Shown here one piece after another: positions 1 through 8,617 of a stretch of 64,000 nucleotides of DNA (position 1 is the stretch's first letter; each line of letters begins with the position of its first letter). The position numbers were made by a program, and so were the translations under genes. Source of the stretch: Mucilaginibacter lacusdianchii (GTDB lineage: Bacteria; Bacteroidota; Bacteroidia; Sphingobacteriales; Sphingobacteriaceae); assembly GCF_009770985.1 (NCBI RefSeq), contig NZ_WSRW01000003.1:915275-979274 (forward strand). The letters are read 5' to 3'. The notes under the pieces were generated by a model. It did not search any database. It saw only the letters and a program-made list of their open reading frames with translations, and had not been told where the DNA came from.

Positions 1-75
1 ACAAAATTCAAAGTGGTGGTAGGCTTGATTGGTGCTATAGCTGGCTTTGCCGTTACGCAAAGTTTAGTTAAGTAA
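1..75 (+). CDS. C-terminal fragment of an unidentified small membrane protein
   Basis: The window opens inside a reading frame that ends with TAA at 73-75. The 24 visible residues contain one hydrophobic stretch (VVVGLIGAIAGFAV) followed by a short polar tail ending in LVK, which looks like the last membrane segment of a small membrane protein. The rest lies outside the window, so the family cannot be named. Confidence 0.4.
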   Translation, partial: TKFKVVVGLIGAIAGFAVTQSLVK

Positions 76-87
76 AATGTATTATTG

Positions 88-95
88 TAGCTTTG
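88..95 (+). promoter_or_regulatory. -7 promoter element TAGCTTTG before the DUF3820 gene
   Basis: TAGCTTTG matches the Bacteroidota -7 consensus TAnnTTTG exactly. It ends 4 nt before the GTG at 100, so the transcript would start at or next to the start codon. No clear -33 TTG is visible. Confidence 0.4.
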
Positions 96-99
96 CCGG

Positions 100-339
100 G
101 TGGAAAATGTTCGGCCCGACTCAAGCATACTGATTGATATTGTTAAAACCCGCATGCCCTTTGGTAAACACAAAGGAGTTCTTATTTGCGATTTACCTGT
201 ACATTACCTGGAGTGGATATATAGTAAAGGTTTGCCTGCAGGTAAAATGGGAATGATGCTGGCCACCGTTTATGAAATTAAAACCAATGGTATGCATTCA
301 ATTTTACAATCCGTTAAGAATGCAGTGAACTCCAAATAG
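100..339 (+). CDS. DUF3820 family protein
   Basis: A 79-residue protein with the DUF3820 core: MPFGKHKG near residue 19, then DLPVHYLEW and a lysine/glycine segment (KGLPAGKMG). The molecular function is not established; some members are annotated as putative quorum-sensing-regulated virulence factors. The start is GTG at 100. The family usually has about 20 residues before the MPFGKxKG motif, which supports this start over the internal ATG at 154. The -7 element ends only 4 nt upstream, so the mRNA may be leaderless. Confidence 0.75.
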   Translation: MENVRPDSSILIDIVKTRMPFGKHKGVLICDLPVHYLEWIYSKGLPAGKMGMMLATVYEIKTNGMHSILQSVKNAVNSK

Positions 340-362
340 CTGCTAACTGCGTATATTGCTAT

Positions 363-1034
363 ATGAAGCTAATGATGATTTATATAGCTGGCATTCTGCT
401 GCTTGGCAGCTGTGCCAACGGACAGGCAAATACCAATCATAAAGACAACGATAAACAGTTTGCTAGTGCTCCGCAGCCTAAAGCTGGTGAAGAGGTAACC
501 ACATTTGGTGGAGGGTGTTTTTGGGCAACTTCAGAAGCTATGCTGGAGTTAAAGGGTGTAAACCGGGTGATAGCAGGATATGCCGGAGGAACTGTTAAAA
601 ACCCGACTTATGAGCAAGTTTGTACCGAAACTACCGGCCATGCCGAGGTGGTGCAGGTTTATTACAATCCCAAAGTAATAAGCTATGAAACGTTAATGAA
701 AGCGTTTTTTAGTGCGCACGATCCGACGACTTTAAACCGCCAGGGTTGGGATGAAGGCACAAGTTATCGTTCCATTGCGTTTTACCGCACTCCGCAAGAA
801 AAGGAAACTATTGCCAAGGTGGTTAATGAGGTAAACGCCTCTAAGCATTATCCTAAAAAGGTAGTAACGCAGGTAGAGCCATTCAGGACATTTTATCCAG
901 CCGAAAAATACCATCAAGGTTATTTCCGTGAGCATTTGGATGATAATTCATACCTCACTTCTGTATCACTGCCTAAAATTGTAAAAATGCGTAAGGCGAT
1001 GAAGGCTCAATTAAAACCGGAGTTCCAAAAATAG
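363..1034 (+). CDS. msrA: Peptide-methionine (S)-S-oxide reductase MsrA, lipoprotein form
   Basis: This enzyme reduces methionine-S-sulfoxide in oxidised proteins. The catalytic motif GGGCFW puts the nucleophile at Cys52, and the other family blocks are present (GYAGG, YEQVCTETTGHAEVV, DPTTLNRQGWD). The first 17 residues are a lipoprotein signal with lipobox LGSC (Cys17), so the protein is probably anchored in the envelope rather than cytoplasmic. There is no Cys near the C-terminus to act as a standard resolving residue; Cys in YEQVC is the only other one in the mature domain. No MsrB domain is fused. It converges with corA, with 1 bp between the stops. Confidence 0.93.
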   Translation: MKLMMIYIAGILLLGSCANGQANTNHKDNDKQFASAPQPKAGEEVTTFGGGCFWATSEAMLELKGVNRVIAGYAGGTVKNPTYEQVCTETTGHAEVVQVYYNPKVISYETLMKAFFSAHDPTTLNRQGWDEGTSYRSIAFYRTPQEKETIAKVVNEVNASKHYPKKVVTQVEPFRTFYPAEKYHQGYFREHLDDNSYLTSVSLPKIVKMRKAMKAQLKPEFQK

Positions 1035-1035
1035 C

Positions 1036-2163
1036 CTAAAAGTTTTTGAACCAGCCTTTGCGCCAAAAAAACAGCACTTGCGCAATACCAATCAGCCCCA
1101 TGATAGCTATGCAATAAATGTAGCCGTGGGGTTGATACAGTTCCGGCATATTACCTGGTAATAGTTTGTTCGTAAATGGGTTAGTAGGCGCAAAGTTCAT
1201 TCCGTAAACGCCGGCAACAAACGTTAGCGGAATAAATATTACAGAGATGATGGTAAGTACCTTCATCACCTCGTTCATGCGGTTGCTAACCATAGACAGG
1301 TACAGGTCGATGTTATTGGCGCTAATCTCCTTATAGCTTTCTATCAGGTCGATGATTTGTATACAATGATCGTAAACATCCCGCAAATAAGTTTTAACCT
1401 CGTGGTTAATTAACGGACTTTCAGACCGGATCATGTCGTTAATCTTATCCCGTTCGGGCCAACTGGCACGTCTAAGGGTAATAAGCAGTCGTTTCAGTTG
1501 TTGTGTTTCGTACATGACGCTGCGGTCGGCACCAGTATATAACCTATCTTCAATGGCTTCTAGTGCATCACCAATTTGATTAAGAACTACAAAGTACCGG
1601 TCAATAACAGTATCTAATAAGGCATAGCAGATATAGCCGGGTCCGGCTGTACGGATAGCTCCTTTACCAGCTTTAAGGCGGGCTTTTACCGCTTGGAAAT
1701 TTTTTTCGTAATCCTCTTCAAAGCTTATTAAAATATTGTCTTTAATAATTGCGGAAAACTGTCTGTTGGTCAGCTCGTGCTCGTCACTCATGTTAATGAG
1801 CCTGCTGGTATCAAACAAATAGTTTTCGTACTCGTCAAATTTAGGGCGCTGATGAACGTTCATAATATCCTCCAATACCAGTTCATTTATGCCCATGTGC
1901 TGACCGATATCAGCAATCAAACCGGCGTCGCCCAATCCGTTTATCTTAATCCAATGAAAATGATCCTGGCATACTTGCAGCTGATCAAAAACAACCTTAA
2001 TGGAATCGCCTTTTGACGACACCACCTCTTTTTCATTATATGAATAAACCCGGATTTGCGGTTTAAGCGCGCCCTCTGGAACATTAATGGTACCCGGGCG
2101 CTCGCCAACGTTTGGTTGGCGCCGGTTTATTCTGTGAAGCTTTTTTTTGGAGGGGTAAGCCAT
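1036..2163 (-). CDS. corA: Magnesium/cobalt transporter CorA
   Basis: A 375-residue inner-membrane Mg2+/Co2+ channel of the CorA (2-TM-GxN) family. The long soluble N-terminal domain is followed by two C-terminal membrane segments. The signature GMN at residues 321-323 (VYGMNF) lies at the end of the first helix, and the protein ends with a basic tail (FFWRKGWFKNF), as is usual. The start ATG directly abuts the stop codon of the upstream WbqC-like gene with no spacer, so the two are probably co-transcribed. A second, unrelated Mg2+ transporter (MgtE) is encoded at 12526-13875. Confidence 0.95.
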   Translation of the reverse strand: MAYPSKKKLHRINRRQPNVGERPGTINVPEGALKPQIRVYSYNEKEVVSSKGDSIKVVFDQLQVCQDHFHWIKINGLGDAGLIADIGQHMGINELVLEDIMNVHQRPKFDEYENYLFDTSRLINMSDEHELTNRQFSAIIKDNILISFEEDYEKNFQAVKARLKAGKGAIRTAGPGYICYALLDTVIDRYFVVLNQIGDALEAIEDRLYTGADRSVMYETQQLKRLLITLRRASWPERDKINDMIRSESPLINHEVKTYLRDVYDHCIQIIDLIESYKEISANNIDLYLSMVSNRMNEVMKVLTIISVIFIPLTFVAGVYGMNFAPTNPFTNKLLPGNMPELYQPHGYIYCIAIMGLIGIAQVLFFWRKGWFKNF

Positions 2164-2775
2164 TTATAAATAGTTAACCGACTGAGGCCCCTGGTTAAAG
2201 AGCAAATCTACAATGCTCAAATTTTTCAAAAAGCCTTTACGTTCTTCAAAAACCTGAAAATATGGCTTTTGTTCAAAAGCTGATTCTTTTTTAGGGTGTA
2301 TGCTGTTACGATAATCTGCAATGTTTGTGTAGTTCGCCTGGTAGTCTTCCGTAAAACCGGTTGAAACAGAAAGCTTCAAGAACTTAAGAATCATATTAAG
2401 CAATTGCTCATTGTAATCGAACAGGTAGTCAAAGCTGTCTTCATAAAATCTTGCAAAGTCATCTTCATAATATTCAAAATAAGCGCTACGGCGATAGCAT
2501 GATTGTAGGCTCATCCAGTGTAAACGCTGCCAGTTAAAATCGTTGCTTATTTTAACATCCTTTACCTGGGTATGCACTTTAGAACCTTTTACTACAGGTA
2601 CAACTAGCGATAACAAACCATCCGGCGAGTAAATATGCGCCCGGTTACGATAAGTTTGTTTTGGAAAGTGTTCATGTTTGTCTATCAGCACATTCGGCTT
2701 ATTGTTAACCAATATTGTAAAATACTCAACAGGTGGCAAATAAAACATCGGCAGCACAGCACCTTTTTCCATCAT
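2164..2775 (-). CDS. WbqC-like family protein
   Basis: A 203-residue protein resembling the WbqC-like family: early PPVEYF, a conserved basic/aromatic block (FPKQTYRNRAHI), and LVVPVVKGS. Some members sit in O-antigen or polysaccharide loci, but the catalytic role is not established. Two ATGs (2775 and 2772) could serve as start. It is transcribed away from the lipid A acyltransferase-like gene and immediately precedes corA. It has no signal peptide or membrane segment. Confidence 0.75.
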   Translation of the reverse strand: MMEKGAVLPMFYLPPVEYFTILVNNKPNVLIDKHEHFPKQTYRNRAHIYSPDGLLSLVVPVVKGSKVHTQVKDVKISNDFNWQRLHWMSLQSCYRRSAYFEYYEDDFARFYEDSFDYLFDYNEQLLNMILKFLKLSVSTGFTEDYQANYTNIADYRNSIHPKKESAFEQKPYFQVFEERKGFLKNLSIVDLLFNQGPQSVNYL

Positions 2776-2783
2776 ATATTTTT

Positions 2784-2791
2784 TATGTTTG
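2784..2791 (+). promoter_or_regulatory. -7 promoter element TATGTTTG
   Basis: An exact TAnnTTTG match in the divergent gap between the WbqC-like gene and the acyltransferase-like gene. It supports ATG 2815 as the acyltransferase start (leader of roughly 15-20 nt) and argues against longer N-terminal extensions. Confidence 0.5.
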
Positions 2792-2814
2792 TGGCTTTAA
2801 ATTTTGCGAAAATA

Positions 2815-3702
2815 ATGATAAAGAAAGGGTTTTCAATGCTGGGCACAGGTTTACTGTACCTAATTTCATTGTTGCCTTTTTTTATACTTTACCGCATTGC
2901 CGATATATTGTTTCTAATCACTTATTATATAATAGGCTATAGACGCAGTGTGGTACGGGAAAATTTACAAAGTGCCTTTCCGGAAAAAACTAAAGCGGAA
3001 CGGCTGGCTATAGAAAAAAAATATTTTCGTTATCTGGCCGATTTAATAGTCGAAAGTATCAAGCTGTGTACTATATCTACCGGCGAAGTGCAAAAGCGTA
3101 TCCATATCGTTAATATGGACCTTATTGAAAGCATAGCTTTTAAGCAGGGCAGGAGTGTGATTGGTGCGGTAGGGCATTATGGTAACTGGGAGATGGGGGG
3201 CTTGCGCTTAAGTTTGCTGACGGATAAGCGCAGGATAATTGTTTACAAGCCGTTGTCCAACAAAATATTTGATCGCTTTTTTTTCAATATGCGTTCAAGA
3301 TTTGGTGCTACGCTCGTGCCCATGAAAAGCACATTTCGTAAATTAGTGGAATATCGCCACGAAGTAACGTTTACTGTGCTAGCAGGAGATCAAACGCCAT
3401 CACGCGAGGAAGTGCAATATTTTATGCCTTTTCTGAATCAACCCACCGCTGTATTTTCCGGCGTCGAAAAATTGGCTAAGGCTGTAAATAGTGTAGTTGT
3501 TTTTTGTGATGTAAGACGCATTAAGCGCGGCTATTATAATTGTACATTTGTACCTTTATTTGAAGAACCTAAATTGACTGCCGAGCACGAAATAACCCAT
3601 GCACATGTGCAATACCTGGAAAAGGTAATTAAAGAAGAGCCGCAATACTGGCTCTGGTCGCACCGCAGGTGGAAGTTTAAGCCGGAGAATATGAATAGAT
3701 GA
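2815..3702 (+). CDS. Lipid A biosynthesis lauroyl/myristoyl acyltransferase family protein (LpxL/HtrB-like)
   Basis: A 295-residue membrane-associated acyltransferase that probably adds a secondary acyl chain to lipid A. An N-terminal hydrophobic segment (LLYLISLLPFFILYRIADILF) anchors it. The catalytic HxxxxE-type motif appears as HYGNWEMG, followed by the family motif AGDQTP. The reading frame is open further upstream, but the promoter element at 2784-2791 and family length favour ATG 2815. It overlaps the next gene by 4 nt (ATGA), which implies translational coupling with a glycosyltransferase, consistent with joint envelope-lipid or glycan work. Confidence 0.85.
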   Translation: MIKKGFSMLGTGLLYLISLLPFFILYRIADILFLITYYIIGYRRSVVRENLQSAFPEKTKAERLAIEKKYFRYLADLIVESIKLCTISTGEVQKRIHIVNMDLIESIAFKQGRSVIGAVGHYGNWEMGGLRLSLLTDKRRIIVYKPLSNKIFDRFFFNMRSRFGATLVPMKSTFRKLVEYRHEVTFTVLAGDQTPSREEVQYFMPFLNQPTAVFSGVEKLAKAVNSVVVFCDVRRIKRGYYNCTFVPLFEEPKLTAEHEITHAHVQYLEKVIKEEPQYWLWSHRRWKFKPENMNR

Positions 3703-4772
3703 GTAATTTTCCAAAAGTAGCTGTTGTAATATTAAACTGGAACGGCCTAAACTATCTGAAAAAATTTTTACCTTCTGTATTGGCATCAACATGGCCGAAT
3801 TTTGAAGTGGTTGTTGGGGATAATTGTTCTACCGACCAATCTGTTCAGTTTTTAAAAGATGCATATGCTGATAGCGTTAAGCTTATCATCAACAATGATA
3901 ACTACGGGTTCACAGGCGGCTATAACAAAGTGCTTGAACAGGTGGATGCTGATTATTACGTTTTGCTTAATTCGGATATTGAAGTTACGCCTAATTGGAT
4001 AGAGCCGGTTATTGAATTGTTGGATAGTGATGACTTAATGGCCGCTGCTGCACCCAAAATTCGATCATACAATCAAAAGAACTTTTTTGAACATGCCGGA
4101 GCAGCAGGCGGATATTTAGACCGGCTAGGATATCCGTTTTGCCGTGGACGTATGTTTTTTGAAGTTGAAGAAGACAACGGGCAATACGACCAGTCGGGAG
4201 AAGTGTTTTGGGCAACAGGCGCCGCCTTATTTATTAAAAGTAAATACTGGAAAATATCCGGTGGGTTTGACGAGCGATTTTTTGCCCACATGGAAGAAAT
4301 AGATTTGTGCTGGCGTTTAAAAAACATGGGCTTCAAAATAATGTACTGCGCGCAATCCGTAGTTTATCATGTGGGTGGTGGTACTTTAAATGTTGAGAAC
4401 CCTTTTAAAACCTATTTAAATTTTCGCAACAACTTATTATTACTGCAAAACAACTTGCCAACTGTTAAAGCGTTGCGGGTAATAGCCATGCGCTTTAGTA
4501 TGGACTTTATGGCCCTTATACGTTTTTTAAATGAAGGTAAACGTAAAGATGCCTGGGCCGTAAGCAGGGCCCATCAAAGCTTCGTGGCAGGTTTGTTTCG
4601 TAAAAATGAAAATAAATTAAAACGCCAAGTATCAACAAAAAGCATTGCCAGCCATGATTTGAATGGTAGGCAAGCAAACTTGAAAGGTCTGTACAAAGGC
4701 AGCATTGTTGTCGACTTTTTTGCAAAGAAGAAAACGCATTTTACCGATTTGAAGCCGGAGGATTTTTGTTAG
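3699..4772 (+). CDS. Glycosyltransferase family 2 (rhamnosyltransferase-like)
   Basis: A 357-residue GT-A fold glycosyltransferase. The N-terminus VAVVILNWNG is the usual GT2 nucleotide-sugar binding strand; the DxD-like motif is in LLNSDIEV, and FDERFFAHMEEIDLCWR is the acceptor/catalytic-base region typical of rhamnosyltransferase-like GT2 enzymes. It has no membrane helices, so it likely works at the cytoplasmic face. Its ATGA start overlaps the stop of the acyltransferase-like gene. Its last 32 bp overlap the 3' end of the convergent mechanosensitive channel gene. The donor and acceptor sugars cannot be read from sequence. Confidence 0.85.
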   Translation: MSNFPKVAVVILNWNGLNYLKKFLPSVLASTWPNFEVVVGDNCSTDQSVQFLKDAYADSVKLIINNDNYGFTGGYNKVLEQVDADYYVLLNSDIEVTPNWIEPVIELLDSDDLMAAAAPKIRSYNQKNFFEHAGAAGGYLDRLGYPFCRGRMFFEVEEDNGQYDQSGEVFWATGAALFIKSKYWKISGGFDERFFAHMEEIDLCWRLKNMGFKIMYCAQSVVYHVGGGTLNVENPFKTYLNFRNNLLLLQNNLPTVKALRVIAMRFSMDFMALIRFLNEGKRKDAWAVSRAHQSFVAGLFRKNENKLKRQVSTKSIASHDLNGRQANLKGLYKGSIVVDFFAKKKTHFTDLKPEDFC

Positions 4773-7209
4773 GTTCAGTGCCGCCGTTGGGCAAGTAAAC
4801 GTTTACATCAGTCCCGCTTTTAGGTAATTCAATGCCTTCTGTTTCAAATAGTTTATAAATGGCCGATAGTACACGGCTTTTCAGCTGCTGGTACATGCTG
4901 ATGTCGGCTGCCCAAAAAAACACTTTAAAGTCTACCGAACTGGGCGATAAGTTATTTAAGTACACTACTGGTGCCGGGCTAATCATAATATCATCGCGGT
5001 TGCTCAATAAATCCCGCAATAAACTTTTTACAACATCAACATCACATCCGTACGCTACACTGATATTAAGTTCTACCTGGCGATTATTGTCGCTTAAGGT
5101 CCAATTGATCACATGCTGCGAGATCAGATCGCCATTAGGAATAATTATTTCGGCACCATTGCCTGTAGCTATTTTACTGGAACGGATCCCTATTTCTTTT
5201 ATCGTTCCTGAACGGTTAGAAACCTCAATGACGTCTCCCACTTGTACAGGTTTTTCAAACGCCAGTATAAGCCCGGATACGAGGTTGTTCACGATATTTT
5301 GTAAGCCAAAGCCTACACCCACGCCCAACGCACTAATAATAATGGTTATCTTATCCAGCGGAAAGCCTGAGGCACCAACGGCCAGTAAAAATCCGACACT
5401 GAAAATCCCAATGCGAATTAGCAGAAGAGAAGTTTTGCTTTTACGGCCGGCAGATGTTTTAGATTTGTGCTGTTCAGCGAAGTCATAAAAGTAGCTTATG
5501 ATGCGTGCTACTACCGACGACAGCCAGATTACACCCACAAAAATAATGATGCTGCCAAAAGTGAACAGCGTGCCGCCTAAGGCCCGCGATTGGGTTAAGA
5601 AATTGCCTATGAAGTCAAAAACATTTTCTTCAATACTTAAATTTTGCAGTAGCGCTACCACCCAAATTACAAAGGCGGCAATGTTAAGTATATTTCGAAA
5701 TTTGCCTTGCAATAGTTTAAAATCCAGATAAGAGCTGATGTTGTTCTTATCAGATTTGTTGGCTTCGAGTTGTAAAAACAAGCTCTGTACTAGTATTTGA
5801 ACAAAATAGTATAAACATAGTGCCTGCCAAAAATTATACACCGCCGTTATCCCAATAATTTTAGACAAACTGAATCTGCCTGTTATATTCATTAGGAACG
5901 AAATAACTTCCAATGCTGACAGTAACCACAACGCAGCCCTTGCATGCGGCACATAGGGTTCATGGCTTATTCTAATATGTTTTAAAAATTGCAGATTGAG
6001 CAGCACCGTCAATGCGGCCAATAATAGAACTGCATAACGATCTATAGCGGTTATTTCTATAAATAAATTGCTGATGCTGAAAAGTAGCGTAATGCAAAAT
6101 AATTTAAGTAAGTACCTAAATGCAGGCGACGGGCAAGTTTTATAAATGATGTATAACAACGAGCTTATCGAAACAAGGAAAATAATCTCTAAAAATACAA
6201 CCGGTGGATGATCGTAAAAGAACGGCGCAATTATGGTTGCAATTAGCAGTGCCGAGGCCAGCGGATAATTTGCTGCGTAAGTGGCTTGTGCCAAAACATC
6301 CTCTTGTTGTTCATGATTATTAATTACCCTTTTGCGGTTAACATAAATCCATCCACCAAATGCGAATAGCACAACCAAAGCCAATACATGATTTAAAGTT
6401 TCACCATTTAGCAATCTAAACAGTTTTGTGTTAACAGTAAACGTTCGGGTAAGCGCTGATAAAAACTTACTGCCATTTTTTACATCCCATATATAACCGG
6501 ACTCGCAATTCAGCGCATTTAAACTAAAATTGTGAATTTTGTGGTTAATCAATTCCTTTTGATCAATAATAGAAATGTATGCAGATGTTACCCGATTTTG
6601 CAGCAAGCCAACTCGCAGTAAAGCTTTCCTATTAATGGAGTCAAGCTTATGCCCTTTGTTTACTAAAGCCGTTCTTTGTTGCAAAAACGTAAGCATTAAT
6701 GTGCTGTCGGTAGGGAAAATGCTGAATACTGAATCGCGATGAATTTGTGTGAGGTTGCCATGCACATCAACCAGCTTGCTATTCATATCTGCCAATTCAT
6801 TTTGCCAGATATCTAATTCGTCCTGACGATGACTTAAAATATCTTTTATGGCATACAGGTACCTCAAAGTTCCAGATCTGTCTTTTGCAATTAAGTTTCT
6901 AACCAATGTAACAGTTCTTTCAACTTTGGGCAGTTGACTGCTAATTTCCGCCGTGTCTAAACCCCTGTTTAAGGTGTTACCTATTTGATTAAACGACTCA
7001 GTATAATACTCAATTTTTTGTAAGAGATTATTAGTCGAGGTATCCGATGTTTTATAATACCGGATCAAGGAATCCCGACGCAACATTATACCGCGCAATG
7101 AATCAGCAACGCTTTTATGCTTCCTAATTTGAGCAAATGCAGGCTCACAGAAGCACAAAGCAATAAATGTAATAATAACACTTAATAGATTGCAGTATTT
7201 TCTAGTCAT
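4741..7209 (-). CDS. Large mechanosensitive ion channel protein (MscS family, MscK-like layout)
   Basis: An 822-residue protein with a signal peptide (cleavage near CEPAFAQ), a long periplasmic helical region (about 25-260), several membrane segments, and a C-terminal MscS core. The pore helix shows the Gly/Ala-rich pattern ALGVGVGFGLQNIVNN, followed by the beta domain (GDVIEVSNRSGTIKEIGIRSS). These features indicate a tension-gated channel of the inner membrane with an extended periplasmic domain, larger than basic MscS (about 290 residues). Its 3' end overlaps the convergent glycosyltransferase by 32 bp, and no terminator is visible between them. Confidence 0.9.
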   Translation of the reverse strand: MTRKYCNLLSVIITFIALCFCEPAFAQIRKHKSVADSLRGIMLRRDSLIRYYKTSDTSTNNLLQKIEYYTESFNQIGNTLNRGLDTAEISSQLPKVERTVTLVRNLIAKDRSGTLRYLYAIKDILSHRQDELDIWQNELADMNSKLVDVHGNLTQIHRDSVFSIFPTDSTLMLTFLQQRTALVNKGHKLDSINRKALLRVGLLQNRVTSAYISIIDQKELINHKIHNFSLNALNCESGYIWDVKNGSKFLSALTRTFTVNTKLFRLLNGETLNHVLALVVLFAFGGWIYVNRKRVINNHEQQEDVLAQATYAANYPLASALLIATIIAPFFYDHPPVVFLEIIFLVSISSLLYIIYKTCPSPAFRYLLKLFCITLLFSISNLFIEITAIDRYAVLLLAALTVLLNLQFLKHIRISHEPYVPHARAALWLLSALEVISFLMNITGRFSLSKIIGITAVYNFWQALCLYYFVQILVQSLFLQLEANKSDKNNISSYLDFKLLQGKFRNILNIAAFVIWVVALLQNLSIEENVFDFIGNFLTQSRALGGTLFTFGSIIIFVGVIWLSSVVARIISYFYDFAEQHKSKTSAGRKSKTSLLLIRIGIFSVGFLLAVGASGFPLDKITIIISALGVGVGFGLQNIVNNLVSGLILAFEKPVQVGDVIEVSNRSGTIKEIGIRSSKIATGNGAEIIIPNGDLISQHVINWTLSDNNRQVELNISVAYGCDVDVVKSLLRDLLSNRDDIMISPAPVVYLNNLSPSSVDFKVFFWAADISMYQQLKSRVLSAIYKLFETEGIELPKSGTDVNVYLPNGGTEPNKNPPASNR

Positions 7210-7256
7210 TTATAATCAGCAACTTAAATGATTTATGTCAACAAGATTTTATACGT

Positions 7257-7676
7257 TTACTTTGATATAAAGTTTTCAAGTGCCAAACGATATGAATCTA
7301 AACCAAACCCAGCTATAACGCCTTTGCAATTAGCTGCTAGCATTGATTTATGTCGAAAACTTTCGCGCCGGTATACATTGGATATGTGCACTTCAATAAC
7401 AGGTGTTGTAATTCCAGCAATGGCATCAGCAATAGCAATTGAGGTATGGGTATAAGCGCCGGCATTTAAAATTATACCGTCATATAAAAAGCCTACTTCA
7501 TGAAGTGTGTCTATTATCTCGCCCTCATTATTGCTTTGGAAATAGGTAAGCTGTTGGTCGGGATAGCGCTGTATAAGGGAGTTGAAATAGCTATTAAAAT
7601 CAGCGTCACCATAAATAGATTTTTCTCGTATGCCCAGCAAGTTTAAATTTGGGCCGTTGATGATTTGTATTTTCAT
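7257..7676 (-). CDS. aroQ: Type II 3-dehydroquinate dehydratase
   Basis: Catalyses dehydration of 3-dehydroquinate in the shikimate pathway. The 139-residue length is normal for the dodecameric type II enzyme. It shows the N-terminal GPNLNLLGIRE block, the catalytic Tyr in IYGD, NAGAYTHTS, and EVHISN. ATG 7676 begins MKIQIINGPN, the standard N-terminus; the frame extends upstream but with no family resemblance. A TAGTTTTG element lies at 7701-7708 on this strand. It is divergent from xerD. Confidence 0.96.
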   Translation of the reverse strand: MKIQIINGPNLNLLGIREKSIYGDADFNSYFNSLIQRYPDQQLTYFQSNNEGEIIDTLHEVGFLYDGIILNAGAYTHTSIAIADAIAGITTPVIEVHISNVYRRESFRHKSMLAANCKGVIAGFGLDSYRLALENFISK

Positions 7677-7700
7677 TTCATCAAACTTAATACAAAACAT

Positions 7701-7708
7701 CAAAACTA
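7701..7708 (-). promoter_or_regulatory. -7 promoter element TAGTTTTG for aroQ
   Basis: On the minus strand the bases read TAGTTTTG, an exact TAnnTTTG match ending 24 nt before the aroQ ATG. It supports the ATG at 7676 as the true start. Confidence 0.45.
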
Positions 7709-7714
7709 AAAAAC

Positions 7715-8614
7715 GTGGATTGGCAGTCGGCAATAAAAGGGTTTCAGTCGTACTTAAAGTTAGAAAAATCGCTTTCATTAAATTCTATCGAAGCCTATAG
7801 TAGAGATATAGATAAGCTTAAGCAATTTGCTGAAATACAACTACCTGTATTAAATCCGAACCAATTTTCTTTAAATGATTTAAGGCGTTTTATCACATGG
7901 TTAAATGAGTTGGGTATGATTCCTAGTTCGCAAGCTCGGATCCTATCCGGTATCAAAGCTTTTTACAAATATTTGCTCATGGATGATGTCATCAGTAATG
8001 ATCCTTCTGAATTGCTCGAGTCGCCCAAAATACAACGCAAGCTGCCCGATACGTTAAGTTATAAAGAGATTAATCAAATAATTGCTGCTATAGATTTATC
8101 CCGACCCGATGGTGTTCGGAACAAAGCTATATTGGAAATGCTGTACAGCTGTGGCTTGCGTGTGTCTGAACTTACAGATTTAAAATTGTCTAATCTTTAC
8201 CTGGATATTGAATTTATTAAAGTAGTAGGTAAAGGAAATAAAGAGCGATTGGTGCCAATTGGTAGTTCTGCAATCAATGCGTTACAGCAATGGCTGCAGC
8301 ATGTACGTGTGCATCATCCCATAAAAAAGGGCGAGGAAGATATTGTGTTTTTAAACCGTAGGGGTACACGTTTAACACGTGTTTTTATATTCATGGTAAT
8401 TAAGCGACTGGCCGAGAGCATAGGTTTGAAAAAGAAAATCAGTCCCCATACTTTTCGTCATTCTTTTGCTACACATTTAATTGAAGGTGGTGCAGATCTG
8501 CGCGCTGTTCAGGAAATGTTGGGGCATGAAAGTATAACTACTACCGAGATTTATACGCATCTAGATCGAGATTATTTGAAAAGTACCATCATTCAATACC
8601 ATCCGCGCAGCTAA
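7715..8614 (+). CDS. xerD: Site-specific tyrosine recombinase XerD
   Basis: A 299-residue tyrosine recombinase of the XerC/XerD type that resolves chromosome dimers at dif. The N-terminal SAM-like core-binding domain (about 1-90) is followed by the catalytic domain with Arg149 (CGLRVSEL), HTFRH, LGHESITTT and the nucleophile Tyr280 (IYTHL). The start is GTG; the sequence from DWQSAIKGFQSYL onward aligns with the usual N-terminus. No integrase-associated attachment repeats or phage genes are nearby, so it is a housekeeping recombinase. It converges with prmC with a 3 bp gap. Confidence 0.93.
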   Translation: MDWQSAIKGFQSYLKLEKSLSLNSIEAYSRDIDKLKQFAEIQLPVLNPNQFSLNDLRRFITWLNELGMIPSSQARILSGIKAFYKYLLMDDVISNDPSELLESPKIQRKLPDTLSYKEINQIIAAIDLSRPDGVRNKAILEMLYSCGLRVSELTDLKLSNLYLDIEFIKVVGKGNKERLVPIGSSAINALQQWLQHVRVHHPIKKGEEDIVFLNRRGTRLTRVFIFMVIKRLAESIGLKKKISPHTFRHSFATHLIEGGADLRAVQEMLGHESITTTEIYTHLDRDYLKSTIIQYHPRS

Positions 8615-8617
8615 ACT

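Noticed and set aside
2635-2814. Extended N-terminus of the lipid A acyltransferase-like gene
   Set aside because: It overlaps the divergent WbqC-like gene, and a perfect -7 element lies at 2784-2791, so translation most likely begins at ATG 2815.
4859-5488. Long open reading frame (209 codons) on the plus strand inside the channel gene
   Set aside because: It is antisense to the conserved MscS core, has no recognisable domain, and arises from the opposite-strand codon pattern.
7715-8614. Tyrosine recombinase as sign of a prophage or integrative element
   Set aside because: It has XerD length and motifs, sits next to aroQ and prmC, and no attachment repeats, phage genes or shift in base use are present.
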